A DNA stretch of 20,422 nucleotides, from NCBI GenBank assembly GCA_039024295.1, contig JBCDIQ010000056.1, forward strand, positions 1 to 20,422. The letters are read 5' to 3'. The notes under the pieces were generated by a model, which ran no database searches, was not told where the DNA came from, and was given only the letters and a program-made list of their open reading frames with translations. Shown here piece after piece: positions 6,411 to 14,200 of this stretch. Within the stretch, counting starts at the first letter, position 1; every line of letters begins with the position of its first letter. The translations under genes and the position numbers were made by a program. The stretch is from JBCDIQ01 sp039024295. Its GTDB lineage: Bacteria > Bacteroidota > Bacteroidia > J057.

Positions 6411-6442
6411 CAAAAAAATCACTTCGTCTTTTTTATGTCAAA
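6411..6442 (-). promoter_or_regulatory. Candidate promoter of the tRNA array
   Basis: The minus strand has TTTGACA (6436-6442), whose TTTG (6439-6442) fits the -33 element. A 20-base spacer leads to TTTTTTTG (6411-6418), one base off the TAnnTTTG -7 element. It ends 4 bases before G1 of tRNA-Phe, as expected for a stable-RNA promoter with a very short leader. Bases 6443-6655 upstream hold no gene or repeat that I can support. Confidence 0.5.
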
Positions 6443-6655
6443 TAATATTTAATCTCTTTCAGGACAACTCTTGAAAGCAGTTATGGAAAATATTTTATGG
6501 TGAGACAGATTCGCTACCTTCTCGCCTGCAGGACGGCTACTGACCTAATCCGTTTATCTAAAAAATGACCTATTTCCCAGAATTCAGTATCACTCACAAA
6601 AGACTTATTGCCTGAAAATGAGCGATGTCGCATACACACCAATCAGTTTAGGCAT

Positions 6656-6682
6656 AAAAAAACCCGGTCGTTTCAGACCGGG
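6656..6682 (-). terminator. Intrinsic terminator of the small minus-strand gene
   Basis: A perfect 7-bp GC-rich stem CCCGGTC/GACCGGG (6663-6669 with 6676-6682) and 6-base loop is followed on the minus strand by seven T (6656-6662). It starts 26 bases after the stop of the 68-aa gene and separates it from the tRNA array. Confidence 0.85.
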
Positions 6683-6708
6683 CGTAAAAAAGATAAATAG
6701 GTAAATCG

Positions 6709-6915
6709 CTATTCATCTTTGACATTACGCCCATATCCATGCGTTACCTGAAGACAACGGGAGTCACCACCAATTTCCTGGCACTTGACATTGCTTCGAT
6801 ATGATGGATGAATCAAAAACATAATTTTACTGTTTATGTATACAAATGTACCTTTATTTATGCTAAAGGTGTCAATATCTGTTTCAATGGTAGGGATTCC
6901 TGTTTGAGCGGGCAT
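6709..6915 (-). CDS. Small hypothetical protein, 68 aa, with own terminator
   Basis: I do not recognise a family. The ATG at 6915 gives 68 aa; a TTG at 6945 would add ten residues. The middle (about residues 20-40) alternates hydrophobic and polar residues ('GTFVYINSKIMFLIHP'), and the C-terminal part holds two cysteines in 'CQEIGGDSRC' followed by 'QVTHGYGRNVKDE'. No clear signal peptide is present. The strong terminator directly after the stop supports a transcribed gene. It is divergent from the phosphatase-like gene, with 65 bases between starts. Confidence 0.5.
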   Translation of the reverse strand: MPAQTGIPTIETDIDTFSINKGTFVYINSKIMFLIHPSYRSNVKCQEIGGDSRCLQVTHGYGRNVKDE

Positions 6916-6932
6916 TTGAAGGGTTCGGGCTG

Positions 6933-6963
6933 TTGGAGTGGTCAAATAATGGAGCTATTTTTC
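6933..6963 (+). promoter_or_regulatory. Weak candidate promoter for the phosphatase-like gene
   Basis: TTG (6933-6935), a 20-base spacer and TATTTTTC (6956-6963), one base off TAnnTTTG, lie 17 bases before the ATG at 6981. Position and spacing fit, the sequence match is partial. Confidence 0.35.
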
Positions 6964-6980
6964 CCAAAATCAGGCTTCAC

Positions 6981-7430
6981 ATGAAAAACGCGTTATTTCT
7001 ATGTACAGGGAATTACTACAGGAGCAGAACTGCAGAGGAGCTATTCAACCACTATTCTATGCAATCAGGGCTTGGATGGAAAGCTTTTTCCAGGGGGCTA
7101 AGACAAAACATGGCGGAGAGCCCGAACGTCGGCCCTATCTCTCCGCATGCAGTGAAATTTTTGGATCGACTGGGTATTCCTGCGGTGGGCAGAGATCGTA
7201 TGCCAATAGCCTTTACAATTGAAGATGCCACCCATTCAGATCTTATAGTGGCTGTAAGCTTGGCAGAGCATAAGCCTGTCATTCATGAGCGATTTCCTGC
7301 GCTAACTGATGTTATTAGATTTTGGGACATTGAAGACACCCATATAGCAACCCCTGATGAAGTACTCCCCATTTTGCATCATTATGTGAAGTCGTTAATA
7401 GAAGAGCTACAGGGTTTCTCAGGGGCATAA
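6981..7430 (+). CDS. Low-molecular-weight protein-tyrosine-phosphatase-like protein
   Basis: A 149-aa protein with the C-x5-R phosphatase loop near the N-terminus: 'FLCTGNYYRSRTAE', nucleophile Cys8 and Arg14. The family's usual loop is C-x-G-N-x-C-R-S, so the second Cys is replaced by Tyr. The acid Asp of the family's 'DP' motif is probably Asp116 in 'FWDIED', where the Pro is absent. Length is right for LMW-PTP (about 150 aa). It may dephosphorylate protein tyrosine or arginine, or a small phospho-ester; related Bacteroidota proteins are only described as 'low molecular weight phosphatase family'. The ATG at 6981 puts the P-loop at its usual distance from the N-terminus; upstream in-frame codons (from 6933) do not resemble the family. 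Confidence 0.85.
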   Translation: MKNALFLCTGNYYRSRTAEELFNHYSMQSGLGWKAFSRGLRQNMAESPNVGPISPHAVKFLDRLGIPAVGRDRMPIAFTIEDATHSDLIVAVSLAEHKPVIHERFPALTDVIRFWDIEDTHIATPDEVLPILHHYVKSLIEELQGFSGA

Positions 7431-7457
7431 AAAACGAGAGCCTCTCAATTACGAGAG
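7429..7457 (-). terminator. Possible terminator of the S46 peptidase gene
   Basis: The minus strand shows CTCTC-6-GAGAG (7442-7457), a second CTCTC and then six T (7429-7434). The stem is only 5 bp and the T-tract is separated from it by seven bases, unless the alternative GAGA-GGC-TCTC stem forms. It lies about 115 bases after the peptidase stop. Confidence 0.35.
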
Positions 7458-7467
7458 ACTCCCAGCC

Positions 7468-7539
7468 ATGAAAACACATCTCATCAGTCTTCATGTTGCC
7501 GCCGCAGCGACATCAAATTTCTTTAGATTAATTACTTAA
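7468..7539 (+). CDS. 23-codon ORF in an intergenic region, possible peptide
   Basis: ATG to TAA encodes 'MKTHLISLHVAAAATS' followed by 'NFFRLIT'. It stands in the spacer between the phosphatase-like gene and the S46 gene, ten bases after a small hairpin. The GC-rich alanine codons stand out from the A/T-rich spacer. No gene follows on the plus strand, so a leader-peptide role is not obvious. Listed as tentative. Confidence 0.25.
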   Translation: MKTHLISLHVAAAATSNFFRLIT

Positions 7540-7570
7540 CAAGAACGATAATTGTTTCGTAATTTTCAAC

Positions 7571-9736
7571 TTATTCAACGATTTTCATCTCATCAATCAA
7601 GTGCCCTGCACCTGCAAATTTATCGATGATGAAAAGTATATAACGGGCATCTACAGCAATGGTTCGGGTCACCTCTGAAAATACGTGGATATCGCTTGCC
7701 ATTGCTTCCCAGTTGCCATCAAATGCACATCCGATAAGCTCTCCTTTACCGTTAATCACAGGGGAACCAGAGTTACCTCCAGTGATGTCATTTGTGGTCA
7801 AGAAGTTGACCGGCAAGGTTCCATTCATTTCATACCGACCGTACGCTCCCTCCGCATACAGAGCCTTGAGCTTTTCAGGTACCACAAATTCAGGATTGGT
7901 GGGATCTTCCTTTTCCATGATTCCTTTGATCGTCGTGAGGTAATCAAACTTTACCCCATCTTTCGGAAGGTAGGGAAGAACTTTCCCATAGGTAACCCGC
8001 ATAGTAGAGTTAGCATCTGGGTAAAACGGCTGATCTTGCCATTCACGTAGTCCCTGAACATAAGTCATGCGAAGGGCTTCAAGTTGCCCTTGAATAGCCT
8101 GATTCTGAGGCCGAATATTCTGAAGGTAATAGATATATACCCCAAGCATGGTATTAACAATCGGATCATCTTCAATTGCCTTCAAGGTTGGCTCTTGTAG
8201 GAAAGCCCGCATTCGCTCTTTATCAGTGACCACTGAGGTATTAAAAGCATAGGCTGTCCACATCTTGTATTTTTCTTCGGAGGTTTTTCCCTTTTTGGCT
8301 TTTTTAGAAGTCATGATATCTTCCAACGCGTCAGGGCGCATATCCTCTGGAATGTCTGCATAAAAGCTATGCATGTTGGTAGCAAAAATTTCCTCTTCTA
8401 TCCCAGGGAAAAAGTTTTCATACATCTCATCAATCTCGGTCAACATTTCAGCAGCCGCCTCTTTTACCCTTTCTTCCGCTTCAGGACCCGCCTCTAACTG
8501 TTGCTTCATTCCTCCTACCTGTAGAGATAATAGAGCTGCTTGGGAAGCAAAAGCACCAAAATTAACATAACTAACATACCGGTCAATTGGGTACAGTTGC
8601 TGATGCATATTCTCTATCTCTTTCAATACCCCTTCGTATTTGTCTTTTCGAGTGGCATCCTGCTTTGCCCAAGCCATGAATTGCTCCTCTTCTTGACGTT
8701 TCATCGCAGGAATATCATATCGATTCAGCATCAGCGTCTGACCTTCAAGGTATTTATAGTAGTTGGCTAGGCTGGCATAGTCAGAAGCTAAAGCAATACG
8801 CACCTTGTCACTTTTACGCATTGCTTCCTTCATGATATCAAGCTTTTGCCCCATCAGCTTGTACTTATCCATGTTACTTTGATCCAACAACATTTTCACA
8901 TTGTGAGAGGTCAAATAACGATCGGTACTACCAGGGTATCCCATCACCATTGCATAATCCTCCTCTTGAACACCATTTAATGAAATAGGTAGGAAGTGCT
9001 TTGGCTTGTAGGGCTGGTTGGTAGAGGAATAATCTGCAGGTTCGTTGTTTGCATTAGCATAAATACGGAACAAGGAGAAATCCCCGGTATGGCGAGGCCA
9101 CATCCAGTTATCGGTATCCCCACCATACTTACCGATTGAACTTGGAGGAGCACCAACGAGACGAATATCGCGGTAAACCTCATATACGAACAGGTAGGTT
9201 TCGCTTCCGTGAAACATCTCTTTGACGACAGCTTTGTATTTACCGTCTTCTGAGGCTTTTTCCGTTAAATCTTTAATGAGGCGTTGCCTAGCACCTGCAT
9301 CCGTTCCGAGCTTGTTCAGCCTTTCGGTAAGGTCTTCGGAGCGCTTTAGAAGAGAAATTGTTAGCCCGTCTATAGGCAGCTCCTCTGATCGCTTCATCGC
9401 CCAAAACCCATCGGTCAGATAATCATTTTCTTCTGAACTCTGGCTTGCGATGGCGTCATATCCACAGTGGTGGTTTGTGAGTATCAATCCTTCTGGAGAG
9501 ATTATCTCAGCTGTACAAAAGTTTCCCAATTGTACAATAGCATCATGTACAGAAGGTTCTGACTCATTATAAAGCTCTTTCGCAGGCAATTCTAACCCTG
9601 CAGCTTTCATTTGAGGGTAATTCAGCTCCTGTACCTTAAGAGGAAGCCACATTCCCTCAGTTGAGTTGGATGGTTGTTGAGCGAATGCTATGCTGAGACT
9701 TAGACAAACGATCAACAAAGAAACTTTTCTTAGCAT
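7571..9736 (-). CDS. S46 family dipeptidyl-peptidase, DPP7-like
   Basis: A 721-aa secreted serine exopeptidase that removes dipeptides from oligopeptide N-termini in the periplasm or outside. Residues 1-19 are a signal peptide ending 'SIAFAQ'. The chymotrypsin-like fold shows the catalytic His in 'TNHHCGY' (89-90), the Asp region 'GGDTDNWMWPRHTGDF', and the Ser in 'GGNSGSPV' (Ser656). The residue that sets P1 choice in this family is Gly674 in 'FDGNWEAM'; DPP7-type enzymes have Gly there and prefer hydrophobic P1, while DPP11 has Arg for acidic P1. The long helical insert (about 270-560) that caps the active site is present. Length matches the family (about 710-720 aa). It fits a peptide-feeding lifestyle. 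Neighbouring comF is on the same strand but 120 bases away. Confidence 0.95.
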   Translation of the reverse strand: MLRKVSLLIVCLSLSIAFAQQPSNSTEGMWLPLKVQELNYPQMKAAGLELPAKELYNESEPSVHDAIVQLGNFCTAEIISPEGLILTNHHCGYDAIASQSSEENDYLTDGFWAMKRSEELPIDGLTISLLKRSEDLTERLNKLGTDAGARQRLIKDLTEKASEDGKYKAVVKEMFHGSETYLFVYEVYRDIRLVGAPPSSIGKYGGDTDNWMWPRHTGDFSLFRIYANANNEPADYSSTNQPYKPKHFLPISLNGVQEEDYAMVMGYPGSTDRYLTSHNVKMLLDQSNMDKYKLMGQKLDIMKEAMRKSDKVRIALASDYASLANYYKYLEGQTLMLNRYDIPAMKRQEEEQFMAWAKQDATRKDKYEGVLKEIENMHQQLYPIDRYVSYVNFGAFASQAALLSLQVGGMKQQLEAGPEAEERVKEAAAEMLTEIDEMYENFFPGIEEEIFATNMHSFYADIPEDMRPDALEDIMTSKKAKKGKTSEEKYKMWTAYAFNTSVVTDKERMRAFLQEPTLKAIEDDPIVNTMLGVYIYYLQNIRPQNQAIQGQLEALRMTYVQGLREWQDQPFYPDANSTMRVTYGKVLPYLPKDGVKFDYLTTIKGIMEKEDPTNPEFVVPEKLKALYAEGAYGRYEMNGTLPVNFLTTNDITGGNSGSPVINGKGELIGCAFDGNWEAMASDIHVFSEVTRTIAVDARYILFIIDKFAGAGHLIDEMKIVE

Positions 9737-9857
9737 ATTATAATAATACCTGAGATTTGGATGTTAGGATGCATTCATATAAGGAGGTCAAAGCTACAGA
9801 CTTTCCAAGGTTTTTTGCAACCCCACAAATATGTAGTTTTAAAAATTTGAAATCAGT

Positions 9858-10544
9858 TCAACTTTTACGTGCAACCCCAACAGCTGCAACCTTATACGTA
9901 GTACTTGCTGGCTGCACGCCAACCAAGGCATGGATACATGCCTCCACAGTAGCACCAGTGGTAACAACATCATCCACCAGCAAAATCCCTTTTTCGGACA
10001 GTTCTTTAGCCGTGAATGCACCTTGCATATTTTGATATCGCTCCTCGATGGAGTGACGGGTTTGGGAAGTTGTAAATTTACTCCGCTTTAAGTGAGTGGT
10101 GTTCACTGGCAAGGCCAATTCTTTTCCCATCCCAATGGCAATAGATTCAGCTTGGTTGTACCCTCTTTTTATCTGCTTTCTCGGATGCAAGGGTACAGGT
10201 ACAAGTACCTCAACTTCTTTTATGAACTCAGAATCTCTGAGGTGGGTGCCCAGCATTCTGCCAAGTTCCTCGCCAAGTTGGGGAAGATTGTCATACTTCA
10301 AGGTCTTAATTACCTGTTGCAAAAGGCCCTTTTTGTCAAAGTAGAACAATCCGGTAGCTCCATGTAGAGGAACTTTCCCTCCCAGACGATAATACAATTC
10401 ATTTTCTGTGGGGGATTCTGTAAAATGCGTTTGAGGCAATTGAGAAATACAGCCTCCACAGAGATAAGATTCTTCAGAGGTGAGTGCCTTTTCACACGCA
10501 CAACAGCTTCTCGATATGAATAATCTAATGAGGTCTTTTAGCAT
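9858..10544 (-). CDS. ComF family phosphoribosyltransferase-like protein
   Basis: A 228-aa cytoplasmic protein. The N-terminus has a zinc-ribbon-like Cys set, 'CCAC' (14-17) and 'CGGC' (29-32). The type I phosphoribosyltransferase core includes 'VLVPVPLHPRKQIKRGYNQAE', split here as 'VPVPLHPRKQ' and 'KRGYNQAE', the family signature, and the PRPP-binding loop 'ILLVDDVVTTGATV' (187-200). In naturally competent bacteria ComF is needed for uptake of single-stranded DNA; in others the role is unclear. No other competence gene is in the window. The ATG at 10544 is the first of the frame. The gene is divergent from the RRM gene, with 116 bases between starts. Confidence 0.92.
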   Translation of the reverse strand: MLKDLIRLFISRSCCACEKALTSEESYLCGGCISQLPQTHFTESPTENELYYRLGGKVPLHGATGLFYFDKKGLLQQVIKTLKYDNLPQLGEELGRMLGTHLRDSEFIKEVEVLVPVPLHPRKQIKRGYNQAESIAIGMGKELALPVNTTHLKRSKFTTSQTRHSIEERYQNMQGAFTAKELSEKGILLVDDVVTTGATVEACIHALVGVQPASTTYKVAAVGVARKS

Positions 10545-10660
10545 AAAAAAGTCCTGATTATCTGGAAAATAACCAATTCATTCTTTGGTTCCTATTCTTT
10601 TTTTCTTGTTCTTGCTATTCAATATATTTATTTTTTTCATTTTTTGATTTTTTCCTTAGT
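10545..10660 (+). promoter_or_regulatory. Very T-rich leader of the RRM gene
   Basis: The spacer between comF and the RRM gene is pyrimidine-rich on the plus strand, with runs of 6-7 T from 10596 to 10655 directly before the ATG. It must hold the promoters of both divergent genes, but no clear TAnnTTTG box is seen. A U-rich leader before an RNA-binding protein gene could be a site of autoregulation; this is inference. Confidence 0.3.
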
Positions 10661-11044
10661 ATGAACATTTATGTAGGTAACATTCCGTATTCAATTACTG
10701 AAGACGAATTGTTACAAATGTTTGCAGCTTACGGTGAAGTTACCTCTGCAAAAATTATCATTGATCACGAATCCGGTAGATCTAAAGGATTCGGTTTTGT
10801 TGAAATGGACGACGATCAGGGACAGGATGCTATTGATGCACTTCATGACTATGAAATGAATGGCCGTCGCTTGAAAGTTAATCAGGCACGTCCTCGTGAA
10901 AACAACTTCCGCGGTGGCGGCGGTGGTGGTGGCGGTGGATACCGCAGAAATGATGGCTACGGTCGTGGCGGTGGAGATCGTCGTGGCGGTGGTGGTGGAA
11001 GAGATCGCGGTGGATACCGTGGCGGTGGTGGTGGTCGTTACTAG
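10661..11044 (+). CDS. Glycine-rich RRM RNA-binding protein
   Basis: A 127-aa cytoplasmic protein with one RNA recognition motif (residues 1-80): RNP2 is 'IYVGNI' at 3-8 and RNP1 is 'KGFGFVEM', with the usual aromatic residues. Residues about 84-127 are a Gly/Arg/Tyr tail with nine consecutive glycines and repeated RGG, GYR and GGR units, like eukaryotic and cyanobacterial glycine-rich RNA-binding proteins. Such proteins in Bacteroidota are linked to post-transcriptional control and cold response. The gene has its own strong terminator and so is monocistronic. Confidence 0.95.
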   Translation: MNIYVGNIPYSITEDELLQMFAAYGEVTSAKIIIDHESGRSKGFGFVEMDDDQGQDAIDALHDYEMNGRRLKVNQARPRENNFRGGGGGGGGGYRRNDGYGRGGGDRRGGGGGRDRGGYRGGGGGRY

Positions 11045-11084
11045 GCCATACTTTCATCCTGTACCAATTTAGAAAATACATCGA

Positions 11085-11114
11085 ACAGGCACCTCATGGT
11101 GCCTGTTTTGTTTT
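11085..11114 (+). terminator. Intrinsic terminator of the RRM gene
   Basis: Stem ACAGGCACC/GGTGCCTGT with a TCAT loop (11085-11106) runs into TTTTGTTTT. It lies 40 bases after the stop codon. Confidence 0.9.
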
Positions 11115-11218
11115 ATGTCCCATTTCCATAATTGAGATGGCTTGACTAATTTGTGTGGGTAGAATTATTCAACATCTCAAAAGGTTTTTTCTCTTCCCTC
11201 ATTAACCAGCGTATTGCC

Positions 11219-14200
11219 ATGTCACAGCAAAAAGTTTACGCCCTTCTCATTGCAATTGATAAATACAAAGGCTCTGTTCCACCTCTCAACGGCTGTGTTC
11301 GAGATAGCCAAGATGTCGAAACCTACCTACGCTCAACCGTGTCTGATGACCAACTTCACCTCAGAACCCTTAGAGATGAAGAAGCCACCAAAGCCAATAT
11401 CGTAGAAGGGTTCCTGGGACACCTGACACAGGCAGGTGAAAATGACGTAGTATTCGTTCATTTTAGCGGACATGGATCACGAGAACGTGCGCCTCAGCAA
11501 TTTTGGTTCATGGAACCAGATAAAATGAATGAGACAATGGTTTGTGTGGACAGTCGACAGGTGATCAATGGCAAATATCACCGAGACCTGGCGGACAAAG
11601 AGATTGGTGCCCTGATCCATAAAGTCACATCTCCCAATCCTGGCGAACAAGAGGGGCCACACATGCTAATGATCATGGATTGTTGTCATGCCGGCTCTGG
11701 CTCCAGGTCCACAGAACAGGTAACCGAGCGTACGGCACCTGGTGACAAGGGAAAGACCAGGAAATTGGAGAACTATGTTTTTTTTGAACGACAGGAGCTT
11801 CGTGCTGAATACCAGCCCATATTTGACCAGCCTGGACAGGACGCAATCCTACCGAGGGGCAAACATATCCTCATGGCAGGTTGCCAAAGCTTCGAGACTG
11901 CCAAAGAACTGACCATTGGTGGAAAGACAGGCGGGGTATTCACCTATGCTTTGCTAGACACGTTGAAAAAAAGTGGGGGAGACATTAGCTACCGCGATCT
12001 GTTGCAACGAGCTTCTGGATTTGTGAAAAACCGGGTAAACCAGCAAACCCCCCAGTTGGATGTAGTGGGAGGCGCGGATTCCAGCCTTACCTTTCTCGGA
12101 GGCAGTGCAAAGTCAAGCCAAACGTACTACAACCTATCCTTTGACCGGAGGACCCGTGGCTGGGTAATTGATGCCGGTGCCGTAAATGGAATTCCGTTCG
12201 TACCGGGAGACCCCACCACCCTCAATGTCTTTGATGCCAATGCTAACTTGGAAGAGACAGAGCCATTTGCTGTTGCAGAAGTGGTAAAGGTTGAATCCAG
12301 TTTCAGTATGGTTCGATTTGAAGGCTCAAACTCAGTCATCAATCCAGAATCCGTATTCAAAGCAACCCTGCTAAACTTACCAGTAGCTCCCACTGCAGTA
12401 CTTTTTGAAGCAGAAAAGGCAGAGAATGCCTCCCAAAAAGCTGCAGTAGAAGCACTTAAACAACAACTGAACATATTTGAAAACGGTAAACCATGCTCTT
12501 TCATCACAGAGGCTGATGAGGAACATGACCCAGAATACAAGGTGGTTGCCTATACACATCAGGGAGTTGACAAATGGCGTATCACCCGGCCAGACGATGA
12601 GCGACCACTGATCAAACAGTTAGAAGGGTTTACCCCAGAAACCAGTACTGCCCTTATCAAACAGTTAATTGACATCTCACGATGGGACAGGGTTGCCGAA
12701 TTGGAAAACCCTGCCACAGGAATTCCTCCAGGAGCAGTAAAAATAGAACTATTAGGCCGTGATCGCGACCCGAATACGGGAGATTGGAGTCCCGAAAGTC
12801 CCTTAACTCCAGACGCTGGGGGTACGTACCGCTTAGAATATGAGATTTACGAAGTAGATACGGATGGCTTTGCGCTCGGAACACCAGAGGTAAGGATAAA
12901 AATCAAGAACACTGCCTCAAGGCCCTATTACGTAGGACTGTTCCTCATGGAGTCAAATTTTGCGCTCTCCCCTATCACAGATGATTCACAGGGAAAATTG
13001 CTTCGTCCAGGCGAAGAAGTCTTTGCCATCGGGGGAGAAAGTTTTACTCCTGAAGTAGCCGTAGAACTCATTAACCTGGGCTTAAATGAGGATACAGCTT
13101 ATTTAAAGCTGATGGTAAGCAGCACGCCTTTCAATACCGAGATCTTCAAGATGGAAGGCTTCGAATATGCCCAGGCTACGAGGGAGATCCTATCTGTTTC
13201 AGATCATCCCCTTGAATTTTTAGTAGATAAATCAGGGAATACCCGTGCCCTGCGACCCAAAAAGCCCAGAAGGCTAACAGACTGGCGAACCGAGCGCGTG
13301 TCTATCACTTCTGTTCATATTGACAGATCCAACAGTGAAGATGCACTTGCACAAAGTGGCGTTAGCCTGAGTTCTCCAGCTGGAGTGGAAGTAAGCCTTT
13401 CTAGTGTTCCTGAGGCCACACGCTCGTTAGGAGGAAACAACCCCTTGGTTTGTCCACGTGTATTGACAGAAAATCCAGAGATGGGGCATCTCATAGAATT
13501 GATCCCTGGAAGAGGTTCGGCACCTGCCCAAACGGTACTGGAAGTAAGTACCAACGCATCTGAGGTTTCTGCCCAATCTCCCCTGGAAATCACCTTTGGC
13601 AATGAAGAATTGAAGAAAGGGGAAGCCATTATGGCAATTGTCTCTGACGGAGAGCTGTTTTATCCGGTTGGCCTAACGGTAGCTCAAGAAGATACCCAGG
13701 GTCCAAAACTTGCTGTTGAGCAACTTCCAGAAAATGGTACACCATCCGTTTATGGTACCAGAGGACTGGGAAAAACTTTTAAACTGGTATTTCAAAAAAT
13801 CTTCAGCAAACACACCGATAAGATCACTTTTGATTATCCCAGGCTATCAGTGGTTGAGCAAAAACCGAATGGGAAACTCGCATATCCATATGATGTGGCA
13901 TACGTCCAACATCAGGTGGCCGGAGCCTCCCGAATCCTGCTCCTCATCCACGGATTTACCGGAGAAGTCCAGGAAACTTTCTTTGATGGAAACGATGATC
14001 AATTGTATACGGAGCTAAAAAAGTCCTACGACCTTATTCTAGGATTTGATTATGAATCCTTTAACACCCGAATTGACCGTACCGCCATTGATTTGGAAAA
14101 AATGCTGGAGCAGGTCGGCCTTAAGGGTATGCACAACAAAACCCTGGATATCCTCACCCATTCTATGGGCGGGCTGATCAGTCGTGTATTTATTGAAGGG

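Noticed and set aside
5821..6420. tRNA array as part of an integrated phage or integron
   Set aside because: No integrase, attachment-site repeat or phage gene is visible in the window, so mobility cannot be supported from this sequence.
9781..9788. AAGGAGGT, a perfect Shine-Dalgarno word on the plus strand
   Set aside because: No suitable start codon follows at the right distance and the frames there overlap comF antisense.
10910..11040. Short GGT/GGC repeats as a CRISPR or satellite repeat
   Set aside because: They are glycine codons of the RGG tail with no spacers.
10878..11081. Histidine-rich minus-strand frame
   Set aside because: It is the complement of the Gly/Arg-rich tail codons of the RRM protein.
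11153..11218. GTG start for the caspase gene
   Set aside because: It adds 22 residues before the first caspase strand without a signal peptide; the ATG at 11219 fits the family.
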